From positions 1 to 19,063 of the forward strand of contig JAUUNK010000088.1 in assembly GCA_030844565.1 (NCBI GenBank): DNA of 19,063 nt. The letters are read 5' to 3'. Positions within the stretch are counted from its first letter, which is position 1, and every line of letters starts with the position of its first letter. The stretch is from Bacteroides ovatus (lineage in GTDB: Bacteria; Bacteroidota; Bacteroidia; Bacteroidales; Bacteroidaceae). Positions 7,628-14,861 of the stretch are shown piece after piece. The notes beneath the pieces are model-generated. The model saw nothing but the letters and a program-made list of their open reading frames with translations, was not told the DNA's origin and searched no databases. The translations under genes and the position numbers were made by a program.

Positions 7628-7713
7628 TGATTCAAAATATTGGTAAAGGCGAATTCCTCCCCACTTTATCTCTATATTAATTGGTTGGAGGTATAATATA
7701 CAAAAGTTGTATT

Positions 7714-7932
7714 ATGAAAAATGATGAAGAATCTAGAAAAGTTTTGTCAGCAAGTGAAGAAATAGCTTCTGATAAAGAATTAACCAGTGAAAAATTAGAC
7801 TTGTCCGATATGGAAGAAGTCGCTGGTGGTGCAGAATTGTCAAAGCTAACAGGAAACGGTTGTGGTGTCTGTTGCGGACAGTGTGGTGGTAAAGAAATTG
7901 AAGCCCAGAGAAATTTTGAAGCAAAGAAGTAA
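7714..7932 (+). CDS. Double-glycine leader RiPP precursor with Cys-cluster core
   Basis: 72 residues from the ATG at 7714. An upstream in-frame TTG at 7681 would add 11 residues but looks untypical of such leaders. The leader (1-39) is strongly acidic and ends LDLSDMEEVAGG: Leu -12, Asp -8, Met -7, Val -4, Gly -2, Gly -1, the canonical C39 cleavage signature. It fits the GG-Bacteroidales natural-product precursor type. The predicted core (40-72) starts AELSKLTGNG and carries CGVCCGQC: Cys 50, 53, 54 and 57, embedded in Gly, then a polar tail with three Glu, two Arg/Gln and two terminal Lys. No Cys lies in the leader. The gene is flanked by the outer-membrane barrel and, 80 bases downstream, the radical SAM maturase. 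Cys thioether links (sactipeptide or ranthipeptide type) are the likely modification, but disulfides or metal binding cannot be excluded. Confidence 0.88.
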   Translation: MKNDEESRKVLSASEEIASDKELTSEKLDLSDMEEVAGGAELSKLTGNGCGVCCGQCGGKEIEAQRNFEAKK

Positions 7933-8012
7933 AGCCTAATTGAAAAGAAGGGCAATAGAAATCTTTTTTTAATTTTTCTCTTTGTCTTTCTTTTCTGTTT
8001 AATATAATAAAA

Positions 8013-9404
8013 ATGGATTTAAAGCATTTACACTTAATAAAAAGTAATGATAGTATTTTAGCATATTATCCTTCTACATTTGATTTGATTGCTATAAGTG
8101 AAACTTCTTTTCAAGTTTTAACGGCATTAAAGTTGAATATGTCAATTGATAGCATAGCATTAAAATATCATTTAGAAACGGATGAGATCCAATCAATGCT
8201 TTGTTCTTTAGAGAATTCATTAACTAAAGATAAGGTTACAGTAAAATTTGAAGAACATGATACAGGGATAGTAAACAGAATAACTTTACATGTTTCGAAT
8301 GATTGTAATTTGAGATGTAAATATTGTTATGCAGGGGGTGGCAATTACAAACAAGCGAAGGGAATGATGTCCTTACAAACAGCTCAACAGTTTGTTGATT
8401 TTTGTGTAGAACAATTTGAAAAAATAGGGCATATTGTGTTTTTTGGTGGAGAACCTATGTTGAATGTAACCATAATGGAATTTATATGTAGGACTTTTAA
8501 AGAATATTACAAGAATGGTACATCTTCCTTTTTACCTAAGTTTGGAATTATAACAAATGGTACTCTTTTGACTTCTGATATTTTGAATTTTATACAAAAT
8601 AATCTGGCTTTCATTACAGTGAGCATAGATGGGCTAAAGAAATATAACGATGCCAATAGAGTCTTTGCCAATGGTTTGGGGAGCTATGATAAGATTTCCA
8701 GGTTTATACACACTGTCTTGAAGGAAACTACTGTGCCTATTCGATATGAGGCTACGTTTACTCAATATCATATGGATCATCAATGTAAATATGAAGATAT
8801 AATAAATGCCTTAACAGGGGAATTCGGGATAGGAGGAGAGGTAGTAGATGAAATAAGTATTGAAAGTAAAAAGTTACAAGAATATTGGAATACCTTAGAT
8901 TACGAGGATTTAGTAAAAAGTGATTATAAAAATTTACCTCAAGGATTTTGGAATATTTTATATTCTCTGGTGTATAAGAAACCTAGGCAAATGTGTCCTG
9001 TGCCTAAGAAGAATTTTGCTGTAGCAAGCGATGGAGAAATCTATCCTTGTCACATGAATAATGGAGAATACCATAATAGTTTAGGAAATGTAGGAGGTAT
9101 AAATATATTTAATACTCCTGTGATACTTGAAAAACATGTATCCTGCTTTCACCTAAAAAACAATATTAAATGCATAGAGTGTTGGGCTAACAATATTTGT
9201 GGCGGGTGTTCTTTGAAGTGGTTTTATGACGAAAAAACACAATTATATAAGGAAGTGCCCAATGAAGAATTATGTAAATCAATTAGGATTCATTTAGAAC
9301 ACTTGCTTCTGCTGATCATACATATTCGGAAATCCCCTAGGCTTTGGAAAGCTTTTCTTGAAAGAACTAAAAATATGACTGAAGATAAAGTTGTTATAAG
9401 TTAA
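8013..9404 (+). CDS. Radical SAM/SPASM peptide maturase
   Basis: 463 residues. Residues 1-80 (with LIAISETSFQVLTAL) look like a PqqD-type RiPP recognition element that would bind the leader. The radical SAM core shows Cys98, Cys102 and Cys105 (CNLRCKYC) for the SAM-binding 4Fe-4S cluster, and the GGEP motif at 145-148. The C-terminal SPASM region has Cys328, GEIYPC with Cys346, Cys378, then CIECWANNICGGC (Cys387, 390, 396, 399) and Cys421, enough for two auxiliary clusters. The last spacing is C-x2-C rather than the usual C-x3-C. Known relatives form thioether or C-C bonds on Cys-rich precursors; the precursor directly upstream is the obvious substrate. The gene is very AT-rich compared with the right half of the window. 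Its stop overlaps the end of an IS remnant, so the original C-terminus may have been altered. Confidence 0.93.
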   Translation: MDLKHLHLIKSNDSILAYYPSTFDLIAISETSFQVLTALKLNMSIDSIALKYHLETDEIQSMLCSLENSLTKDKVTVKFEEHDTGIVNRITLHVSNDCNLRCKYCYAGGGNYKQAKGMMSLQTAQQFVDFCVEQFEKIGHIVFFGGEPMLNVTIMEFICRTFKEYYKNGTSSFLPKFGIITNGTLLTSDILNFIQNNLAFITVSIDGLKKYNDANRVFANGLGSYDKISRFIHTVLKETTVPIRYEATFTQYHMDHQCKYEDIINALTGEFGIGGEVVDEISIESKKLQEYWNTLDYEDLVKSDYKNLPQGFWNILYSLVYKKPRQMCPVPKKNFAVASDGEIYPCHMNNGEYHNSLGNVGGINIFNTPVILEKHVSCFHLKNNIKCIECWANNICGGCSLKWFYDEKTQLYKEVPNEELCKSIRIHLEHLLLLIIHIRKSPRLWKAFLERTKNMTEDKVVIS

Positions 9405-10080
9405 TTCTTAATCTGGCAAATATTCTTTAGTTCATCATTTACGGTCTCAATAACAGCTTTTTTTCTGAGTATAATTCTATCATTTTGAGTCTTACATCTT
9501 TCTTTCATATTTTTTCTCACGGTGGTAATCAGATGTATGCCACCACAAAACAGCTTGCTAAACAGGCTCTCAGCGATATAGTCTTTCTCGGCAAAGAGCT
9601 TTCCCATGACTTCTTTCAATAGATTACCGGAAGTTAGAGGTTCTCTATCATCTACATTGCCTGATGTGATAACAAAGTTGAGTAACTCTCCCTTATCATT
9701 GCAAACAAGATGTAGTTTGAATCCGTAAAACCATCATATACTCGACTTACTACGCTGGGCAATGCCTGCAAAAACCTTGTGGTTGGGAATTCGTTTATTA
9801 TGGCAGACATACAGTTTGGTACTATCTTCATGTGTTTACACACATAATGAAGATAAAAATGTTTCAAACATCGATAACCACCCAGGTGGAATAACACAAA
9901 GATAGTAGCAACTTCACTTTCAGACATCTTACAAGGTTTATTGCGATGAGATTTATTATCTGAAAGAGACTTTTCTTTAATTGTTGGATTAAATACTTTC
10001 GAAAACTCATCAATAACAAAGAATATTTCTTTAATTTTGGAACTAGGTAGTATAGCGTAATAGGTTTTAAATATTATAAT
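9401..10080 (-). pseudogene. Decayed IS982-family transposase remnant
   Basis: Minus-strand translation from about 10071 gives FKTYYAILPSSKIKEIFF, then (from 9927) MSESEVATIFVLFHLGGYRC and KHFYLHYVCKHMK, the N-terminal third of an IS982-type DDE transposase. At about 9805-9832 the match jumps frame and resumes as VCHNKRIPNHKVFAGIAQRS, having lost the middle segment that holds the first catalytic Asp. There is an in-frame TGA at 9734-9736 (before WFYGFKLHLVCNDKGELLNF). The frame then continues through SGNVDDREPL and ETVNDELKNICQIKN to a stop at 9401-9403, earlier than in intact copies. Deletion, frameshift, nonsense and C-terminal loss make it non-functional. Terminal inverted repeats were not found. 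It fills most of the gene-free stretch 9405-10178. Confidence 0.85.
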
Positions 10081-10178
10081 TGGACACTATAAATTTATGA
10101 ATATTATCGCTGTCCGCCTAATTATCAAAGAAATATATTCTGTAGAATTATATCAAACTCAGCTTAATATATAACGAT

Positions 10179-10571
10179 ATGACACTAAGTAAAAAAGAAA
10201 AGGAAAAGCCTTCGTTTGTCGGGAGTCGGCTATTCTATGTTTTATGTAGTCTTCTTCTTTTTTTAATAGAATATTTGATTGCCGCCTATGTGCATGATAA
10301 GTTTGTCCGTCCTTATGTAGGAGATGTATTGGTCGTGGTGTTGGTGTATTGCATGGTACGTATCGTAGTCAATCATCCTTGGCGGTGGTTACCTTTGGCA
10401 GTTTTGTTGTTTGCTTGTTCCATAGAAGCGATGCAGTATTTTCAGATGGCGGATATATTGGGATTGGAGAACAATACAGTGGCAAGGATTGTGCTCGGTT
10501 CGGTTTTCGATTGGAAAGATATTCTTTGTTATACGATAGGATGTCTGCCGTTGTGGCTGATACGGAAATGA
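10179..10571 (+). CDS. DUF2809-family integral membrane protein
   Basis: 130 residues with three to four hydrophobic helices (about 19-36, 46-65, 70-85, 113-128). The signature stretches VRPYVGDVLVVVLVYCMVR, EAMQYFQMADILGL and FDWKDILCYTIGC fit DUF2809, a small inner-membrane family of unknown function with some likeness to VanZ proteins. The ATG at 10179 follows an AT-rich 98-base gap after the IS remnant, in which no TAnnTTTG promoter is seen. It is 55 bases upstream of the second outer-membrane barrel gene on the same strand and is probably co-transcribed with it. Whether it belongs to the peptide locus (for example as immunity) or to the barrel gene is unknown. Confidence 0.75.
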   Translation: MTLSKKEKEKPSFVGSRLFYVLCSLLLFLIEYLIAAYVHDKFVRPYVGDVLVVVLVYCMVRIVVNHPWRWLPLAVLLFACSIEAMQYFQMADILGLENNTVARIVLGSVFDWKDILCYTIGCLPLWLIRK

Positions 10572-10626
10572 GATTTTTGCAGGATAGATGCATATTCCAA
10601 ATATAAATATGATAATACGATAAATT

Positions 10627-12930
10627 ATGAACAGGCTTTGTACGATATGTTTCATAGGATGTCTGGGCGCAACGTCTGTTTCTGCCCAAAATATTACGGG
10701 GAAAGTGGTGGACGAGAATAATGAGCCGATTTCTTTTGCTAATGTAGTTGTTTTATCATTACCGGATTCTGCTTTTATACAGGGAACGGTGACGGGAGAG
10801 CATGGGAGATTTCAAGTTTCATCGGATACTACTGTGAAGAAATTATTACAGGTTTCTTATGTAGGGTATGAAAGTGTATCTATTTCGGGAGCTGCGGGAG
10901 ATGTGGGGACATTAAAGCTGACTCCTTCTTCCATTCTCTTGGAAGAGGCTGTGGTCACTGCTTCGCGTACCGTCCATCGTTTAAAGAATGGAAACCTGGT
11001 GACGGATGTTGCCAATTCTCCATTGAGTAAAGAGCATTCTTCGATGAATCTTTTAAAGAAAATCCCCGGTATGACGCTGGTTCATGGCAGTTTGGAGGTC
11101 TTTGGTGCAGGCGAACCTATCATCTATATCAATGGGAAGAAGATAAGCAGTAAAGAAGAAATTACTATGCTTGACCCTAAGAACATCAAAGAAGTGGAAC
11201 TTATCACCAATCCCGGTGCCAAGTATGATGCTGAAGGAAAGGCTGTGTTGAAGATAACCACTCTCAATAGGGAAGATGGCTGGACTGCCCGCCTTAGTGC
11301 CTCGGCTATTCAATCCAGGCGTTTCAGTGATGAAGAGTCGGTAGGAATTACTTATAAAAAGAAAGGATTGACTCTTACCGGCTTATACAGTTTTGGCGAT
11401 TACCGCGACCGCACTAAACAGAATTTTGAGAATAGCTTGCAAAATGAGGAAGCTCTGTGGTCGTATAATAATCAGTTGAGAACGGATAATTCTACTAAGC
11501 AACACAACTATCAAGTCAGTTTAGACTATTCTATCAACGAGAAACACGCATTGGGCGTGCAATATACCGGCGCACATAGCAAACTCGATAGCCGTGCACA
11601 TGGCGAAGAAGCCGTATTGTCCGACCAAACAGAATTTGCAGACATTTCTTCCGTAAGCCATTATGCCATAGACGGGAATACGAATCACTTGAATGTTTTC
11701 TATTTAGGTTCCCTCTCTAAGCAATTGACTCTGGAAGCAAACGCCGACTATGTAAAAAATAGCAACGAGCAGCAACAAAATGTAAATGAAGTTACTAAGG
11801 AAAAAAATAATACTGTAGACATACATACGGATACTGAAAATGAACTATATGCCGTAAAGCTCCAATTGGATTATGCATTGGGCAAGGCGGGAATTCTCTC
11901 TTTCGGTGGAGAATTTAGTAAAATCAAGGTGAATGGTTGGCTGAAGAACCCTGACGAAACAGTGGAGAGCACCCGTTTCAATAACCGGGAAGGCAAGCAA
12001 GCCGGCTACTTAATGTATGATGTCACTTTGGGTAAAGTGAATATTAATGCAGGTGTACGTTATGAAGCTGTGCAGTCGGAAATGAACGACTTGTTGGAGG
12101 CTACCAATAATATCCACCGTACTTACCATGATTGGTTTCCCAACCTGTCAGTCTCTACTAATTTAGGGGCAACGCGTACTGCTCTGTCTTATTCTGTTCG
12201 CACTACGCGCCCTGCTTTTAGCCGTTTAAATAGCAATACCTATTACGACAATCAATTCTCTGTGCAACTGGGCAATCCTCTACTTCAATCTCAGCAATCT
12301 CATAATGTTCAAACTATGTTTAGCTATAAGTTTCTCAATCTGCGACTCACTTATAATTATATCAAAGACTACATTGGCTCTGTTCTTTCCTCCGACGGGA
12401 ACGTAATTGTAAATAGCTGGAAGAATTACAATAAGATGCAAATGTTTCGCGCCAATCTTAATTTGACCCATACTTTTGGTTGGTGGAATACTACTCTTTC
12501 GGGTGGCATCTCTGTTCCTTCTTTTAAAATAGATTATATGGGTAAGAAGTGCAGTAATAATACTCCTCAGGTGTATGTTCAAAGCAATAACTATCTTTCC
12601 TTGCCGGCAGGATTTACTTTTATGGTAGATTATATGTACAACAATGGCGGTAGTATCGGCATTTATAAATATAAACCCTATCATTCACTAAATCTCGGCT
12701 TGCAGAAGTTTTTCTTCAATGAACGTTTGGATGTCAGTCTAAATGCGAATGACTTATTCCGCACTATGGTCTATAAATATGACTCGCGCATAGCCAACAT
12801 ACGTTTCTACCAGAAAGAGGACCAGGACGAAAGATATTTCTCGGTCGGTATCATCTATCGTTTCAATAAGATAAAGACCAATAAGTATAGAGGTACGGGG
12901 GCGGCTAATGAGGAAATACAAAGATTATAA
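10627..12930 (+). CDS. TonB-receptor-like outer-membrane beta-barrel protein, second copy
   Basis: 767 residues. A signal peptide (1-20, ending SVSA before QN) is followed by a carboxypeptidase-regulatory-like domain (ITGKVVDENNEPISFANVVV, about 23-105). A plug-like domain follows (KIPGMTLVHGSLEVFGAG, IIYINGKKI, VELITNPGAKYDAEGKAVL), then a long barrel ending YRGTGAANEEIQRL. Architecture and many local motifs match the barrel at 5263, so the two are paralogues (OMP_b-brl_3 type). Codon use and base composition look closer to the right-hand chromosome than the cluster copy does. It lies 55 bases after the DUF2809 gene and converges on the minus-strand operon; the 55 bases between the stop and 12986 hold only weak dyads (AGTACT repeats, CTTT/AAAG) and no clear terminator. 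Substrate unknown. Confidence 0.85.
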   Translation: MNRLCTICFIGCLGATSVSAQNITGKVVDENNEPISFANVVVLSLPDSAFIQGTVTGEHGRFQVSSDTTVKKLLQVSYVGYESVSISGAAGDVGTLKLTPSSILLEEAVVTASRTVHRLKNGNLVTDVANSPLSKEHSSMNLLKKIPGMTLVHGSLEVFGAGEPIIYINGKKISSKEEITMLDPKNIKEVELITNPGAKYDAEGKAVLKITTLNREDGWTARLSASAIQSRRFSDEESVGITYKKKGLTLTGLYSFGDYRDRTKQNFENSLQNEEALWSYNNQLRTDNSTKQHNYQVSLDYSINEKHALGVQYTGAHSKLDSRAHGEEAVLSDQTEFADISSVSHYAIDGNTNHLNVFYLGSLSKQLTLEANADYVKNSNEQQQNVNEVTKEKNNTVDIHTDTENELYAVKLQLDYALGKAGILSFGGEFSKIKVNGWLKNPDETVESTRFNNREGKQAGYLMYDVTLGKVNINAGVRYEAVQSEMNDLLEATNNIHRTYHDWFPNLSVSTNLGATRTALSYSVRTTRPAFSRLNSNTYYDNQFSVQLGNPLLQSQQSHNVQTMFSYKFLNLRLTYNYIKDYIGSVLSSDGNVIVNSWKNYNKMQMFRANLNLTHTFGWWNTTLSGGISVPSFKIDYMGKKCSNNTPQVYVQSNNYLSLPAGFTFMVDYMYNNGGSIGIYKYKPYHSLNLGLQKFFFNERLDVSLNANDLFRTMVYKYDSRIANIRFYQKEDQDERYFSVGIIYRFNKIKTNKYRGTGAANEEIQRL

Positions 12931-12985
12931 AAGGTAAGTACTGAAAATATATTCATAGCCTTTATTAAAGCATCCATTTGAAGTA

Positions 12986-14191
12986 CTAATCTTTATGCAT
13001 CCAGATAGAAACCACCTTCTTCTTTACTGTGAGGATATTTATAAAAGATACTACTGCAAACAAAACTATCCCTATGCCGATAGATGCCCACATACTTCCG
13101 CTTTCCAATTGTGGGAAAAGCATTTGAAGTGTATCTATGTAGTACGTCCTTATCCAGGCAACAAGTCCAAGAGAAAGTAATAGAACCAGCAAGTTGAGTC
13201 CTACTGTTAGCATTTGGTAGGGGAGAGCCACTTTCGCCGGGCTATAACCGATAAGCAGCAGGCTTTCCAGTTTGGTAGTATTCTTTTGCAACAACAGGAA
13301 GATGCTCAACATAAGTATGTAGAACGAAAGGATACTGATAAACAATCCAACACCTAATACAATACCTACAATGAGACGGAGAAAATAAGTTGTTTTTCCG
13401 GCATCTAGCTTGCCGTCCTCTGTTTCGTATCCTTTTTTTTGAAAATAATCTGCAATTGTGGCATCGGCAGGGTTTTTTACCTCGACAATCAGGCGTGCCG
13501 GTTGTGCCGATGTATCCGGAGCGAAGTTCTTGTTTGCCCATTCCATAAAAGACTGCGGCACAAGGATGGTGTTTAGCCGGTTAGAGAAGCCGACAATGGT
13601 ACCTTTGTATTGTTCCATTTTTCCGTTGCCCTGCATTCGAATATCCATCTGTACCAGGTTCATTATCCCTTCTGAAAGTTTAGGTAGGTTGCGGCTTTGG
13701 GCAAACCCGAAGTTATAGAGATTTAGGTAGTTGCGTGGAATAATAATGGGAATGGTGTGGGAGTCTTTGTCGAAATGCCACTTTTGGAGGTTAACATCTA
13801 CGAACGCGTCGGGAACTGCTTCGAAAAACATATCCGTAGAGAGATGAATTCCCGCTTCCTGCATGCCCAGTCCGGCAGATACCTTGAATTGGGAGGGAAT
13901 GAAAGCACCTACGCTTTTGGTGAAAGGCTGTTTCTTAAGTTCTTCAATTTCTCCGGCGGAGAAAGTATTGCTTTTTCCGGCAAAGGCACCGAGGGTACTG
14001 ATTTTCTTGCTTGCGATGATGTAATCTTTCTTCATGAAGCTATCTCCTTCAGTAAACATCGGGAGTACGTCTTTATAGAATTGCAGGCTGAGCAGCACGA
14101 TCATCATGCCGAGCAGGTTAGCAAAAAAGAAACCCGCGAGTTGTCCCGGGCTGATATGTTGGCGAAGAAGTTTCCAGATTAAAATATTCAT
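12986..14191 (-). CDS. FtsX/MacB-like ABC transporter permease
   Basis: 401 residues. One transmembrane helix near the N-terminus (about 18-38, LAGFFFANLLGMMIVLLSLQ) is followed by a large periplasmic domain (about 45-270) and three C-terminal helices (around 275-300, 325-350 and 370-392). This is the FtsX/LolC/MacB permease layout. The stretch NTTKLESLLLIGYSPAKVALPYQMLTV after the second helix is the usual coupling region that touches the ATPase. The gene follows the ATPase at 14201 by 9 bases and should form a complex with it; the lipoprotein gene just upstream suggests a role in envelope lipoprotein or lipid handling. An A8 run on the coding strand (13433-13440) is a potential slippage point. 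It is the last gene of the minus-strand operon. Confidence 0.82.
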   Translation of the reverse strand: MNILIWKLLRQHISPGQLAGFFFANLLGMMIVLLSLQFYKDVLPMFTEGDSFMKKDYIIASKKISTLGAFAGKSNTFSAGEIEELKKQPFTKSVGAFIPSQFKVSAGLGMQEAGIHLSTDMFFEAVPDAFVDVNLQKWHFDKDSHTIPIIIPRNYLNLYNFGFAQSRNLPKLSEGIMNLVQMDIRMQGNGKMEQYKGTIVGFSNRLNTILVPQSFMEWANKNFAPDTSAQPARLIVEVKNPADATIADYFQKKGYETEDGKLDAGKTTYFLRLIVGIVLGVGLFISILSFYILMLSIFLLLQKNTTKLESLLLIGYSPAKVALPYQMLTVGLNLLVLLLSLGLVAWIRTYYIDTLQMLFPQLESGSMWASIGIGIVLFAVVSFINILTVKKKVVSIWMHKD

Positions 14192-14200
14192 TCGAGTTTT

Positions 14201-14845
14201 TTACAGTTTGAATAGATGGTTATAAGGTAATTCAATATGTTTCCCTATGGAGGTGACGATGACTCCTGCCTGTTGGCTTTCCGCTTCGCGGACAAGCAGT
14301 TCGCCCATTATACGATTGTTTTCATCGTCCAGGTGGCTGATAGGTTCGTCAAGAAAGATGAAATCAAACGGTTGACACAGCGCTCGGATAAAAGCCACCC
14401 GTTGTTGTTGTCCGAAAGACAGCTTTCCGGCTTTGACATGTAGCTTGTCTGTTATACCCAATGCGTCGAACAGGGAAAGAATTTCTTTTTTCTTTTTGTA
14501 TCCGGTCAGATTATTCTTTAGCTGTACGTTTTCCAGAGCAGTGAGTTCAGTAAATATGCGTAGGTCTTGGAAAAGCATACTCAACGAATGCTTCCGCAGA
14601 TCTACCCATTGCTCTACTGAATAGGCTTTAATGTTGGTTTCGTCAAAGTTGATGATTCCCTGATAGTCGTTGCGATAGCCGTAAAGATAGCTGCATAGCG
14701 ATGATTTCCCCGTTCCCGAAGCGGCCTCAATGAGATACCTCTCTCCTTTACGGAAGAAAATATCTTGATGCCATACATCGGAGGTCACCGAATCACGGTC
14801 AGCAAACACTTGGGGAAGTGTTTGCTGTAGATGAATACTGTTCAT
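14201..14845 (-). CDS. Atypical LolD-like ABC ATPase
   Basis: The first ATG in frame is at 14845, giving 214 residues; an earlier TTG at 14875 would overlap the lipoprotein gene and is less likely. Walker A reads AASGTGKS (41-48, usual first Gly replaced by Ala). The Q-loop is FQD (Gln93), the signature is LSFGQ (142-146, usual LSGGQ), Walker B is FIFLDEP (Asp166, Glu167) and the D-loop is SHLD. At the H-loop, where VTHD is usual, the protein reads VTSI (Ser199), so the switch histidine appears absent. The neighbouring permease is its likely partner. It may hydrolyse ATP poorly or act in a regulatory, FtsE-like manner; that is inference. Confidence 0.8.
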   Translation of the reverse strand: MNSIHLQQTLPQVFADRDSVTSDVWHQDIFFRKGERYLIEAASGTGKSSLCSYLYGYRNDYQGIINFDETNIKAYSVEQWVDLRKHSLSMLFQDLRIFTELTALENVQLKNNLTGYKKKKEILSLFDALGITDKLHVKAGKLSFGQQQRVAFIRALCQPFDFIFLDEPISHLDDENNRIMGELLVREAESQQAGVIVTSIGKHIELPYNHLFKL

Positions 14846-14861
14846 ACGGTCCGGTTGGGCA

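Noticed and set aside
7656..7691. CCTCC/GGAGG hairpin as a riboswitch or hidden ribosome site
   Set aside because: Only 5 to 8 pairs with a bulge and an 18-base loop, and GGAGG is 22 bases from the ATG, too far for a normal Shine-Dalgarno site.
7681..7713. TTG start giving an 83-residue precursor
   Set aside because: The extra 11 residues (VGGIIYKSCI) are hydrophobic and unlike an acidic leader; the ATG at 7714 gives a typical double-glycine leader.
9652..9927. Independent small protein on the minus strand
   Set aside because: Its N-terminal half is clear IS982 transposase sequence, and its last 45 residues are an out-of-frame reading of the conserved transposase C-terminal half.
10082..10115. 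GGACA/TGTCC dyad as IS terminal repeats or promoter
   Set aside because: Five-base arms with a 24-base gap are not distinctive, and no matching copy is seen at the other end near 9401.
12931..12985. Terminator between the convergent barrel and permease genes
   Set aside because: Only short dyads (AGTACT repeats and CTTT/AAAG) without a strong stem or T-run.
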